DNA of 64,000 nucleotides from Agrostemma githago (GCA_958450325.1 OY288256.1:18446557-18510556); one strand, 5' to 3'. Positions 10,535 to 22,059 are shown, counted from the stretch's first letter. Numbers and translations are program-made. Notes: generated by a model from the sequence alone, not told the origin.

Positions 10535-11111
10535 TTACTTAATGGAGTAAACAATAGTACGAAGTATTACGTTTTAGACTATCAATTTGGCATGTTATTT
10601 ACTTCCATGATAATATATTTTTTGGATTATATTTTGGTATGCATTTTGGACAATATTTTTTTTTTCAAAAAAGGAACTAATTATTTGTCATGTGTAGTTG
10701 AGCAGTTTTGTTTAATTATTATGCACTTTGTTATTATGTAACAACTTCCATGTATAATATACTCCGTATATCCAGGGCCGTCAAATAATATACAGTGACC
10801 CGATTCTAACTTTCGTTGGAGGCCCCAATATTGGCGAGGGTTACCATGCGAACAAATTATAATGTTCTTTTCATAAAATTATAAATCAAGGTACTTTAAA
10901 TCGAGTTACAATCTTGAACAAATTTTAGATGGTTTTGTTCAACAATGTTAACAATTATAAAAATAATATTAGTATCTAGTTTATAATTGTAGTTTGTACG
11001 ATTTAATAACTACTCGTAATATGTAATGAGTATCAGTCAGTTTCGCCCCAATAACATAGTTATGTACAATATTAATTTTAGGAAGGAAATAACAAATTAA
11101 AATATATGAAT
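10535..11111. other. AT-rich spacer with degenerate repeat fragments
   Basis: No gene. The segment from about 10775 (ccagggccgtcaaat, later ggaggcccc) looks like one end of an old unclassified repeat; related words (gaggcccc, gggccc) occur near 12304-12330. Confidence 0.35.
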
Positions 11112-11119
11112 TATATTTA

Positions 11120-12010
11120 CGGAGTTACTCTTCGCAGACTCGCAGTACGCATTTTACTCAACGCAGTACTTTTTACCCATATTTTGTCATTGCGTACCCT
11201 TATCAGAAAACAGACCTAATTTCATTCTTCTCTCACCCTCTCTACCTAACCCTAAAAACATTTTTTTTCCAATTATCATTGAATACCTTCAAATCTAACT
11301 ACACATTCATTCAATTTATCAAATTTAAGAGATCATGGATACAATTTTGATTGAAGAAAAGGTATCAATCATTAATTATCAGAATTATTGAAATTAGGGT
11401 TTTTTGTTTCAAAGTTCAAAATAATTGGTTTTTTTGTTCATTGTTATTGAAATTAGGGTTCTAGCAAACACTATACTTTCAATTTTTTTTTGTTTAGAAA
11501 CTCAATTCTTGGATTTAATACTTTAATACTGGGTATTAAATTGGAAGTATGCAATCGGATATTGTAGTACAGTTATAAACCGAGTTTATACTGAGTGTTA
11601 GAAAGCAAACTTCGGTAGTCTAGGGTTACTTTTTCATTGTTTTGTACGAAGACTTTTGTACTATGATTTTTTCTGCTTATTTTTTTACTGCGTCAAAATT
11701 GAAAAAAATGCTTATTCCGTGATTAAAGAAACGTACTGTGTTGATAAAGTTAAAAGAAAATACTTTTATATCAAAGATTAAACTAACTGTACTGCATGAA
11801 AATTTAATGTACTGCGTAAAAGTAAAAAATAAATGTACTGCGTAAAAGTAAAATAATAATGTACTGCGGTGAGTGAAGTACATATGGAGAACAGCAAAAC
11901 AAAAGAGAGGAAAAACAAAAGAATGAAGTTGAGGGAGGGGAAATGAGAGGGACAAAATCAGAAAAACGGTACTGCGTCGAGTAAAATATGTACTGCGAAG
12001 AGCAACACCC
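11120..12010. mobile_element. non-autonomous TIR DNA transposon (hAT- or MULE-like)
   Basis: 891 bp flanked by the 8-bp direct repeat TATATTTA (11112-11119 and 12011-12018). Ends are inverted: left CGGAGTTACTCTTCGCAG, right (minus strand) GGGTGTTGCTCTTCGCAG. The similarity continues inward with attttactc and acgcagtac. Subterminal copies of tgtactgcgtaaaagta near 11813-11870 are repeated motifs typical of transposase-binding regions. An 8-bp TSD suits hAT; a 9-bp reading with one mismatch would suit MULE. Frames inside (for example 11677-11955 minus) show no transposase. Confidence 0.75.
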
Positions 12011-12204
12011 TATATTTATTAGAATGTAAATAAAAAGAATCTTGTACACAAAATAAGACAATCAAGTAATTAAATAATAGTCTCTAATATTTACGACTAA
12101 GGATTAATTGATGCAATCGTTATTATTAAAGTGTGGAACAATAATAAATACGGAGTTACAATATTATGTAAATGCTAATTTCATGCTCTTGAAAAACATG
12201 TAGA

Positions 12205-12277
12205 GACAAAGATTCGAACCCCTGCCATCTCATCCACAAATTGTGAAACATATCGCTGCGCTACAGAGATCTACCTT
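12205..12277 (-). repeat. tRNA-like block, possible SINE head
   Basis: On the minus strand a TAGCGCAGCG box A-like word is followed about 33 nt later by GGTTCGAATC, a box B-like word. This is the spacing of an internal RNA polymerase III promoter. No cloverleaf that would make a functional tRNA is evident. It could be the head of a tRNA-derived SINE; I cannot define its end. Confidence 0.38.
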
Positions 12278-12370
12278 GTGTATATTGACAATAAAATTTA
12301 TTTGAGGCCCCATAAATCTTTGGGCCCATGTGCATAACACTTCCTGGACTTGCCTTCTGATGGACCTGTG

Positions 12371-13174
12371 TATATCTTTGTTTATTGTATGATATGTGTT
12401 CATAATATATTAAAATGTTTATTATTGTCTCAATTCAATGACGTATGAGTAAATGACATCATGAGGTAAAATTTATGTACTTGGTGTGCAATTATTTTTA
12501 TTCATCAATTCGATGTTAGTATAAATATCAGTAAATAGTTGTTCGAAAAGGATTTTTCAAACTTTAAAAGAATGGAATGAGTTTGAGTTCTAAATGGTCA
12601 ACAATGTTTAAAGTGATAATTATGTTAACAATTTTTCATGTTACTTTGTAAAAAGAAACTTTTGTTCATGATCATTTACCTTTTATAAGGACAATGTTGA
12701 AGTCTATTCATTTGTTTGATTATTCGTTTACTTGAATTGTGAAGGAGGTACTGGTGTTTTATAAACGTTTTTTTTGAGTTTTTTTTTATTTAAAAAAATA
12801 TTAAAAATCTCTGGTTGGAGACACAATTTTATTATCCGCTATGTTATTATTTATTTTTTACTATTTTTTTATAAAATAAATTGACCATTTTGTTTGGGTG
12901 AATAACCAAATGTTGTTGGATTTGACCAAAACTTATATTTTTGATGACTATATATGTGAGTATGTAATAACTTCCTGAAGCGAGTTTATGAGTTTATGAT
13001 TATTATTTTAGTTGTTATGTTGTCACTTTTGTATGACGTGACAAAATGTAGGGGAAGTGATAAAGTCGTCGGATGAGTACATACATTTCTTTCCAAAGAA
13101 TTTCGTGATGGTTCAAATACACCTTTTGAAACGAGAAACGCTTTAAAGAGGTTGCCGATGTTATTTGTGTCAAT
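12371..13174. other. AT-rich spacer, nothing identified
   Basis: No ORF with a recognisable product and no clear repeat. TCAAT at 13170-13174 is the left target duplication of RE2. Confidence 0.5.
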
Positions 13175-13230
13175 TGTTCAGGCCAAAAATTCGCATCCAC
13201 GAAATACGACGTGGCACATTACGAATGGTA

Positions 13231-13390
13231 GGTCAAAAAGCCAAAGGTCAAAAGGTCAAAGGTCGAAGGGTCAAAGGTCAAAAATCAAGAGCCAAGGGTC
13301 AAAGACCGAAAGTTAAGGGACGAAAGTCAATAGTCGAAAATCGAAAGTCAAAGACTGAAAAGTCGGAAGTCAACATAACCGAGAGTCAAC
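13231..13390 (+). promoter_or_regulatory. cluster of GTCAA (W-box core on minus strand) words in U3
   Basis: About ten GGTCAA or AGTCAA words in 160 bp, each the reverse complement of the TTGAC core bound by plant WRKY factors. The cluster recurs at the same LTR position in RE3 and RE6. A stress-response role is inference. Confidence 0.5.
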
Positions 13391-13712
13391 AAGTCGATTA
13401 AAGATCCGAGGTCGCATACAATAATGGGCCAATAAAAAATACAAAGCAAACAAGGCAATGGGCCGAACTAGGGCAAAACAACCAACTAGCCCAATGGAGC
13501 ATAGCAACCCACCCTTACCTCATCTGAAAGACAGCAGAAAAGGTCAAAGAACCACCCTTCTATATTCAAGGGATGACTCCTGCTGACTAGGAGAGGAATC
13601 AGGAGGAGGATGTAACCGCTGGAGGAGGATTAAAGGCAAAGATCTCAGGCAATAAAGGAGGGATTGAAGGCCAAGATCCCCAACAATAAATGAGGATAAC
13701 GGCTAGTAGTAA

Positions 13713-13720
13713 TATAAAAG
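13713..13720 (+). promoter_or_regulatory. TATA box in RE2 5' LTR
   Basis: TATAAAAG, repeated at 24631-24638 in the 3' LTR. Confidence 0.7.
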
Positions 13721-14065
13721 GCAAGGAGGAGGAAAGAGGATAGGCATTCAACCCATAATCAACACACAACAACTCCAAGCAAGTTTTACAACATAGTTAT
13801 CGACAATTATAGTCCAAATACTTATACTTGTACCCTTTTTCTTGTTCTTTTTCGTCCATAGTAGAATCTTGGCGGGATTCCGACTCCCCCCGCGGTTTTT
13901 CCCACATCGGGTTTCCGCGTCACCAAAACTTTGTGTGTCGTTTTTTTTCTTTCATTGTTCTCCGTTTACTAGGTTCAATATCGCGTCGATAACCCATAGT
14001 TATAGGACGATCGCTTTAACCCGCAACCGAAATCGTAGATCCGGTAAATTTTTACCAAAATAATT

Positions 14066-14083
14066 TGGCGCCCACCGTGGGGC
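14066..14083 (+). other. RE2 primer binding site (tRNA-Lys)
   Basis: TGGCGCCCACCGTGGGGC, three bases after the LTR, matches the complement of a plant tRNA-Lys 3' end. The same site occurs in RE3. Confidence 0.88.
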
Positions 14084-14138
14084 AAAGTGACCATTTCCTA
14101 TAAGCCAAATCTTGCAGTGAAGCAATTCGCGTAACATC

Positions 14139-16067
14139 ATGTCCGGATCCAACCAAAGCTCCTCCAGCAGCCTAGGAGCATCAACTCAGCCTACTAGAGG
14201 AGAATCGCCTCTAGGGTCACCAGGATCAATTTTCACACCCCTTACCCAGGCAATCTCTAGCAGCCTGGCAGCAGGACACGTACCAGTAGCCTCAAGACCA
14301 CCTCACGTGCCTAAGGTGTCGAAGACGTCCAATCCCTTCAGGACCAGCAGAGAAGGCGCTTCATCCGAAACAGCAGTTCAAGGAGGGTCACTTGAAGACT
14401 TTTCCAGAATTTCAGCCTCACCAGACCAGGTGCAGAGCGTGCTTCAAGGAATCTATGCTCTGCACCAGGCAGTAGAAACCCTGCAGAAAGACAACCAAGA
14501 CATCGGGGCTCGGATCTCGGCAGCAGACAAGACTCCAACTGCATCGGTCCAGCTGTCACCAGAGATGCTGCCCCTGATGCCTAGAGGAGAGCCCAGCACC
14601 CGCTTTGAATCAACAGCCAGCAGACGGACCACCAGGGAGATTCCCTCAGAATTGGTCGCCAGACTAGAGCTAGGATTGGCTCCCCCAGACCCAGTCGTTG
14701 AACCCCAAGGGTTGGGTTACCTGACCTATGGGCCCACACCCGACAGATCTCGTATCATAGGTAACCTTCTCTCTAGCATCGAAAGTCGAGAAACTAACTT
14801 ACTGTCTCTTACAGCTACTCCTGTCCACCAGGCGCCAGGAGGGCAATCTGTAACCCCACCAGGGATGACCACCTTATCCAGCAATCAGCCCTCTGGAGGA
14901 GCAAGGTCAGCAGCCATCCCCATCCAGCAGATATCAGGATGGCAGCAAGGTGCCCCAGCCAGTATGGTGACCCCCGACAGTAGCCCATATCCTGGAGGAG
15001 CCTGGCCGCCTAGAGTCCCACTCCAACATGCAGCAGGATGGCAACCCAGATCCACAATCAACGCCACACCATTGCCCAACCCTCCTAGTAGTCAGTATCC
15101 TGGAGGAGGTGTCTGGTCAGGAGGTACCTCTATCCTCCAGACACCAGGATGGCAATCCACAGCTCAACCAAGAGCAGTCACCCCATCCAGCGGTCAGTCT
15201 TCTGGAGGAGGATGGTCAGTAGCCACTCCCACCTAGCAGATGTCAGGATGGCAGCCAGGAGCTCTAACCAGCATGACGGTCCAAGTCAGCAGCCCGTATC
15301 CTGGAGGAGTTTGGCCAGCAAGAGTCACATTCCAGCAAGCAACAGGGTGGCAATCTGGGTTCACAATCAGTGCGACACCGCTGCCTAACCCTCCTAGCCA
15401 CCAGTACCCTGGAGGAGCATGGTCGGGAGGTACACCTTTCAGCTTTTTTCCTCCTGTTTCTAACCCTCTTGCAGGAACAGGTAGCGCCATGGATCAGCAG
15501 TATCAGGAACTGAGGGACATGATCAACAGAATTCCAGGAATGCCACGTCCTCTAGAGAAAGCAACAAGAGACAACCCGTTGGATCACATCAATCAGTATA
15601 AGCAGAAGATGATGGTGGTGACTGCAGCAGGACCCCTGAAGGAGGCATGCATGTGCAAGGGATTCGACTCTACCTTGTCAGGAGCAGCTCTGCAGTGGTT
15701 CGTTAGTCTGCCCAATTGGAGTATCACTTCCTTTGCGGACTTGGTTAATGCTTTCAACCAGCAGTTTGCCAACAGGAGAAAACCGGAGAAGCAAACCAGC
15801 GATCTATACCGGGTGGTGCAGAAGTTCGAGGAATCCACGCGCGATTTCCTTAATAGATTCATTAAAGAGAAGGTGACAATCCCCAGATGTGACATAGCAA
15901 CCGCTATAGAGGCCTTCCGCCAGGGACTCCACCAGGATTCAGATCTGTACAAAGACCTCACCAAGTATCCATGCGCCACATTTGAGGATGTGCAGACAAA
16001 AGCATTGGCAGCCATCAGGCTGGAGGAGGATTCGGGCCCCAGAAGAGTTACTTATGATCCAACATAG
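14139..16067 (+). pseudogene. gag: RE2 gag, one internal stop and expanded GWQ/PGG repeats
   Basis: ATG 14139 opens a frame that continues to TAG 16065-16067, broken only by an in-frame TAG at 15234-15236. The N-terminal third is Ser/Pro-rich. A region of about 180 residues (codons about 225-430) holds roughly six degenerate repeats with GWQ followed by PGG or SGG and W; RE3 has only about two. The gag core (KEACMCKGF, AALQWFV, FNQQFANRRKPEKQ, AIEAFRQGLH) follows. Relative to RE3, about 32 residues before the core are missing in frame, and everything from the zinc finger through protease is deleted. The last stop sits in a TAG-CAA-TCA context also found in RE3 and RE6. Confidence 0.85.
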
Positions 16068-17427
16068 CAATCACAGACCCAACACATTCAGGAGGAGTAC
16101 ATCGAACTGCCTCAGACTTAGGTAGATGAAATCAACCAGGATAAGCTGCCTCCAGAGCAGAAAGTGTTGGTTGGATCAGAATATACAGGTAATATCGCCA
16201 TAATTTAATTTGATTACTGAAAGATAACGTGGATTGTTTTGCTTGGTCGCACAACGACATGTACAGGAATAGATCCCAGCAGAATAACCCACAGACTCAG
16301 CATAGACCCCAGCTGCAGACCAGTCCAGCAGAAAAGGAGAAAGTTTGCCCTAGAGAGAAATCAAGTCATAAACCTGGAGATGGACAACCTGCTGGCTGCG
16401 GGAAAAATCGGGAAGGTAAAGTATCCAGAATGGTTATCCAACGTGGTGGTGGTCCCAAAGAAGAATGGCAAGTGGAGGGTGTGCGTCGATTTTACCGGCT
16501 TAAGCAAGGCATGCCCAAAAGATCCATTCCCTCTGCCGCACATAGATGCCATGGTAGATGCTACAACAGGCCACGAGATGCTAACCTTTCTTGGTGCATG
16601 GAGTGGATACAACCAAATCAAGATGCATCCAGCAGACCAGGAGAAGACAGCCTTCAGGTCTCAGAGAGGTATATATTGTTACAACGTAATGCCTTTTTGG
16701 TTTGAAGAATGCAGGGTCCACCTACCAGAGATTTGTCAATAAGATGTTCAAAAGGCAAATTGGGAACACGGTGGAGGTATATATTGACGACATCTTCGTC
16801 AAGTCAAAGCAAGCTTCACAACATACAACGCACTTGGAAGACACCTTCAAAACCTTGAGGGAATACAAGATGAAGTTGAATCCTTCAAAGTACACGTTTG
16901 GAGTGTCGAGTGGGAAGTTTATGGGGTACATGGTCACCCAGAGAGGAATCGAAGCTAGCACGGAGCAAATCAAAGCCATCCTCCAGCTGGAATCCCCGCA
17001 GAAACCTAAAGACATATAGCGCCTGACCGGGAGAATCGCTGCTCTGAACAGATTCATATCCAGGTCCTCAGATAGGTGCAGACCGTTCTATGATATACTG
17101 AAGAAGGCCCAAAGGTTTGAATGGACAGCAGAGCACGAAAAGGCGTTCAGTGACCTGAAGAACTACCTCAGCACTCCACCTCTGCTGTCAAAACCAGAAC
17201 CTGGAGAACAACTCCTCTTGTATCTGCCAGTGATCGAGGTAGCAGTCATCACGGTATTAGTACGTGAGCATGAAGGAGCACAACACCCAGTATATTATGT
17301 CAGTAAGTCTCTGCTTCCTGCGGAGACCAGGTACACATCCCTTGAAAAACTTATACTAGCACTTGTTACCGCTTCCTGTAAACTGCGATCTTATTTCGAG
17401 TCACATGCTATTTCTGTAATAACAAAC
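16068..17427 (+). pseudogene. pol: RE2 pol part 1: RT and first RNase H
   Basis: RT motifs run from about 16275 (QQKRRKFALERNQ, VVVVPKKNGKWRVCVDF, KACPKDPFPLPHIDAM, GYNQIKMHP) to YIDD at about 16780-16792. An extra T in the run near 16694-16698 shifts the frame between FRSQRGIYCYNVMPF and NAGSTYQR. TAG at 17017-17019 replaces a Gln codon. The RNase H part (LSTPPLLSKPEPGE, YTSLEKL) is cut at 17428 by the solo LTR. Stops also lie between gag and RT (for example TAG near 16119 and TAA near 16206). Confidence 0.85.
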
Positions 17428-20099
17428 TGTAGACACCCGCATTTGGCTGTTAGTGTCTATAGCAGTCTCCAACAAAACACTCGATGATGATCGGACGCAA
17501 ACGTGCTCTAACGCGCTCGGATATGGACTCGGAATCAGTAATGTCCGGCATGGGCTTTTAACGGGATACAAATCTCACAAAACCAACCTCAAATTCAGGC
17601 CCAGTGGGTCGTTCCGAGTAAAATAAGACTAATTTGGGCCAAAACCTACACCAAAAATAAAATCCGTCTCTTAGCGACCGGGTCAAAACCCGGTCAAAGA
17701 CGAATCCGATACACAAAAACAACTCGATACATTTCTAGAAATTTGCGCCCAAATACAAAATTCAAAAATATCAAAAGTCAACCATTTCCTAAAATGGCTC
17801 GTCCAAATTGATCCACTCGGTCGAGTGGATTGACCCACTAGGTCGAGTGGAGCCTCAAAATCCGGAACAGACCCGTTTTTAAAGGCACTCGACCGAGTGC
17901 ACTAGGGCCACTCGATCGAGTGACCCTAGGTCGTGGGGTTTCTCCTATAAATACCCCATCAACCCACAACATTTCACAACTTCTTTTCATCAACTTTCAG
18001 CCAACTTTACAGTATAAAACCCTACATTTTGCAACCACATTAAGTCACAAATCACCACCATTTTCGACATCACCATATACACATCAATTTACATGCATTC
18101 CGAGATCGAAAATCGTAAAAACTAAGAAAACAATCCTCCATACAAACCTCATACACACCATTAACTCTTCCTACGTATCTCGAAGTTCCCGCGCCATTGC
18201 AGCCATTTGACGAACCGTATCCCGAGAAGCAAGAGCATGTAGGTTGAGGGTGTGACAATTCAACACCGACATCTCCTTCTTCTTTCTTTTTTGTTCTTTT
18301 TATGTACATTTATGTTTATGTATTATAATTAGTCGATAGTAACGACATTATTATTAATGCTAACATCTAACATTTTTCTTTATCGCATCTAACAATCTAA
18401 CATTTAATAATCGTAATTTATTTTTCGTCTTATTTATCACGTATACATAATAATAATAAGTTTCGGTTTCAAATCCTTTTAACTATGACGATTATCTAAA
18501 GTCCGCCTAATCCCTTTAAGAGCAACGACGGAGGTGGCACCCTTTTGAGGAGCGCCGCCCCAATGTACTCAAGGGCACGACGTGATCGTGACCAATCATA
18601 GTTGAACGCATTTGATTCCATTTCTAAGATTAGCATGAAATCCGTTGATGCAAAAATCGACATCATATAATCCGCTAAGATTAATATCGATGTCGTGACG
18701 CGGAGGGCTACAATTTCGTCGCTAATCAAATCTTTCAATCTCATATTAACATTTTCTATAAAATTCCGATAACGGTATTATAATCATATAAGACATGATT
18801 ATAATACCGAAAAACCGAGTTAAATCTAAATCGTCAATATTTTTATTTAACTCGGTCAACCATCGATTTTAAACAAGCAAAAACGAAACGAGTTATACCT
18901 CGTACAGGGGCCACTCGATCGAGTGCCATGAGTCACTCGATCGAGTAGCACTCCAAAAACCGGGCAGTAGCCACTCTAAAGGTGCACTCGATCGAGTCCA
19001 AGCCATGACTCGATCGAGTGGGTCCTGTAGCCCAAAAATCCGAGGACTCTAGCGCATCATTCGAGCCTCGTCATTTTTTCTACGACATTAGTCGTCACGT
19101 GTAAAGTCAATCACGTGATCTCTTTTTCAAAATACATGCATATCACTTCACATAAACAACTTTGATCGACGGTCTCACTATTAATCTTGCGTCGACGACT
19201 CCTTAGTTGTATCCGACACACGATTAATCTAGACTCCAATCTCTCGGTATGATAAGTTGGGACAAGGCATCGAGATTCGGGATCGGGCTAGCACCACGCC
19301 TAGGTCCTATATCTCCGTCCTTTGGTTAGTACACAAAATAATGTGTATTTGACCAAAGTTCGTCCATTTACACGACTCACGGTCTAGCTCATATTTATTA
19401 TATACGGGTCCGTTTCTAGTTAACGTTTACCATTTCCTATTCGATTATTTTATTTTATTGCTCGTTGTATTGTGAATTCCGGGTTGTATTTCCGCCCGTG
19501 TAACTTGTAACCGATTTGTATTGCTTTGCTTTATTTATTTGCGTTTTACCGTTTATAAATGAACCCTCGCATGCTAAATCACTTCGACAATAAATTAGAT
19601 GCATTAAAATGACGTAGCTGACATTTAATTCGCATGCTTAGCTAAAAACGCTGTTTGCATGTCATTTCATCGGATTACTAACGCGCATATTAGAAAGTCA
19701 AACGATGTCTTAGTAGAGGTCGCTAAGTGCGTGCGGGGTTGGGTGTCCTTAGTGGGCTTCCCAACACGTACCCTCACCCCTTACTCAGAACCTCGGTTTC
19801 CGGATGCTCGAAATCTTTGGCGCATGAGAGTCATTCAATACACGATAACCGGTAGTGTCGGTATCGGTATCGCAATGCAAAGGGACGAGCCCAATAAACT
19901 CTGAAATCGAAGTGGGCCGTACTTTGTGTATGGCCCATAACGACATAGAGTGGGCTCGAACGGGTCTGAACTCCCACAAAGCTCGGTGGCGACTCCATTT
20001 CGACTTAAATTTCAATTCGATCCATTCTCATATAGAGAAGCATTCGCCTACCCAAACCCGCGCGTGGCCGCGTCGGGGTGGACCTACGTCATGTCAACA
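17428..20099 (+). mobile_element. S1: solo LTR of the RE5 family
   Basis: 2672 bp, starts TGTAGACACCCGC and ends GTCAACA, flanked by CAAAC (17423-17427, 20100-20104). The interrupted RNase H codons join again across it. Both ends and several internal blocks match the LTRs of RE5 (33829-36637, 41463-44286), but divergence is substantial. It carries a TATA box (17946-17953) and two sets of CTCGATCGAG-type palindromes (about 17812-17930 and 18906-19022). No internal domain remains, so it arose by LTR-LTR recombination. Confidence 0.93.
17946..17953 (+). promoter_or_regulatory. TATA box in solo LTR S1
   Basis: TATAAATA after the first palindrome cluster, at the position equivalent to the RE5 TATA box. 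Confidence 0.6.
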
Positions 20100-20104
20100 C
20101 AAAC

Positions 20105-20313
20105 TATCCACTAAAAACTATTGTGAGAAAACCTGAGTTGTCAGGAAGGATGGCCTAGTGGTCCATGCACCTGAGTGGCTTCAACCTGAAGATTCGTCCC
20201 CAGAACAGCGATCAAGTCCCAGACGCTAGCAGACTTTGTATCCGACTTCAGCCCAGCACTGCAGTCTCAGGCGGAGAAAGACATCCACATCCTGGAGGAG
20301 GACAAGGGCGAAC
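20105..20313 (+). pseudogene. pol: RE2 pol part 2: end of first RNase H and linker
   Basis: Continues the RNase H frame after the solo LTR (YPLKTI-, then RKPELSGRM), but an in-frame TAG (AAG to TAG) lies near 20156 and a frameshift follows. It stops abruptly at the 25-bp repeat array where the archaeal-type RNase H should begin. Confidence 0.75.
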
Positions 20314-20438
20314 AGCCTTTTTAGTCAGCTAGATCTGTAGCCTTTTCAGTCAGCTAGATCTGTAGCCGTTTCAGTTAGCTAAGATCTGTAGCCTTTTTAG
20401 TCAGCCTGATGTGTAGCCTTTTCAGTCAGCCAGATCCC
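20314..20438 (+). repeat. five 25-bp tandem repeats replacing the archaeal-type RNase H
   Basis: Units start at 20314, 20339, 20364, 20390 and 20415 (agccttttcagtcagctaga type). The unit resembles the last bases of the missing domain in RE3 (from about 51039). The array therefore seems to be an amplified remnant at a deletion of roughly 310 bp. Confidence 0.85.
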
Positions 20439-21819
20439 AAGGGACCAGAACGCAGAAGCAGATGCCCTAGCCACCCTGGGGGCAACATTCAAGCCTGGGA
20501 CGGTCTCCACCATACCCATCGTCCATGTCCTGGAGCCAGCAGTCCAGAAAAATCAAGAAGCATCTGGAGGAGGCAAAGACAGGACCTGGTGGCTGCAAGA
20601 GGCATGAGTATTTAGTACCACCACAGATCAGGGGGAGATCTCACACTGGAGGAAGCCCTACCAGGAATGGCTACAGGACGAAATCCTGCCAGCAGACAAG
20701 AGGGAAATCAGGAGCTTTAATATGAAGGCATCAAAGTACACCCTCATTGATGGCATCCTGTTCAAAAGATCGACTGCTGGACCATACTTAAGGTGTCTGG
20801 GTCAGGAGGAGACAGAAACTGTTTTGCATGACTTCCACAATGGTGAATGTGGACATCATGCAGGGGGCATGGGGCCTATCCAACAAGGCACTTCGCCAAG
20901 GCTACTTCTGGGAAACAATGCGCAGAGATGTTGTTGAGTACGTCAAGAAATGTGACGCCTGCCAGAGGCACACACCAGTCAACCACCAGTCTGCAGAGCC
21001 TCTACATCCAGTAATTTCTCCTTCGCCTTTTATGAAGTGGGAGATGGACATTGTCGGCAAGCTACCCAGAGCCCCAAGAAACAAAGTCTTCATGTTGGCT
21101 ATGACGAACTACTTCTCCAAGTGGATAGAAGCAGAAGCATTCCCTCAGGTGACTGAGAAACAGGTTATATCCTTCATAAAACGTAACATTATCTGCAGGT
21201 TTGGCATTCCTTCAGAAATCATCTGCGACAATGGATCCCTGTTTATTGGCAACAAGATGGAGGCCTACTGCGCCAGGTGGAGCATCACACTAAGCAAGTC
21301 TACCCCCAGAAATCCTCAGTCTAATGGGCAGGCAGAGTCTAGTGACAAAATTGTGATAGACAACCTGAAAAGAAGGCTGGAGGAGGCAGGGAGCAGATAG
21401 GCAGAAGAACTCCCCCTGGTACTATGGTCTGACAGAACTACGCCTAAAGTGGCTACAAGACATTCACCGGCTGTATAACAGAAGACAAAAATCAGGTGGA
21501 GATGACAAGCAGTCTGGACACCATAGACGAACTCAAAACTGACGCTCAAATCAGAATGACCTCCTACAGGCAGACAATCGCCAGAAGCTACAACGAGAAT
21601 GTCAAAATCAGAATCCTGCAGGAAGGAGACCTAGTTCTTAGGAAAGTCTTCCAGAACACCAGAAATCACCAGGCAGGGAAGTTTGCCTGCAATTGGGATG
21701 GACCATACCAAGTGGAGAAGGTGGTTAGAAACGGAGTCTACCAACTTATGACCATGGAGGAGAAAATCATCCAAAAACCATGGAACATTATACACTTGAA
21801 AAAAAAATACTTCTTTTAA
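20439..21819 (+). pseudogene. pol: RE2 pol part 3: integrase
   Basis: Begins with the end of RNase H (ADALATLGATFKPG, frame shifted). The zinc-finger region is split by frameshifts near 20860-20880. The integrase core is read in 20828-21400 with CDACQRH, MDIVGKLP, ICDNGS and NGQAESS, that is, the D, D, E triad. TAG at 21398-21400 and a deletion near 21460 separate the C-terminal part (21496-21819), which ends KPWNIIHLKK. Non-functional. Confidence 0.85.
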
Positions 21820-21885
21820 ATGGGCCAATGCCGCCAGAAACATGGGCCAACGTCGCCAGAAACATGGGCCACTGCCGCCAGAAAC
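21820..21885 (+). repeat. three 22-bp tandem repeats
   Basis: Units at 21820, 21842 and 21864 (atgggccaatgccgccagaa type), directly after integrase. RE3 has a less regular version at about 52526-52575. Confidence 0.8.
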
Positions 21886-22059
21886 ATGGCATTTATTCTG
21901 CCAGATACACCTCCACCAGAACCCAGGTTTCATCTTATCAAACCTTGCAAACATATATTTAAACTTTCCTTTTGTCCTTCTATCTGTTTTGCTTTCTTTT
22001 CGCAAAAAAAGTCAGATGTTTCATCTTCAAGTATGCCTTTAGAGTTTGACTCTCTCCTT

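Larger units (their letters stand above)
13175..14062 (+). repeat. RE2 5' LTR
   Basis: Starts TGTTCAGGCC; ends ACCAAAATA, where the partner LTR has ACCAAAACA, so the canonical terminal CA has mutated to TA. It contains a dense GTCAA/W-box-like cluster (13231-13390), a TATA box (13713-13720) and the conserved U5 end with the near-palindrome ggtaaatttttacc. Confidence 0.95.

Noticed and set aside
13165..13401. 78-codon Lys/Arg-rich frame in the RE2 LTR (also 24092-24319, 25100-25300, 53938-54135)
   Set aside because: Arises from the GTCAAA-type repeats in U3; lies upstream of the TATA box and varies between copies.
15234..15236. Second readthrough site (TAG in RE2 gag)
   Set aside because: Followed by CAG ATG, which does not fit CARYYA, and absent from RE3; an ordinary nonsense mutation.
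16229..16705. 158-codon frame overlapping the RE2 RT
   Set aside because: Shadow frame; the RT motifs are in the overlapping frame 16239-16742.
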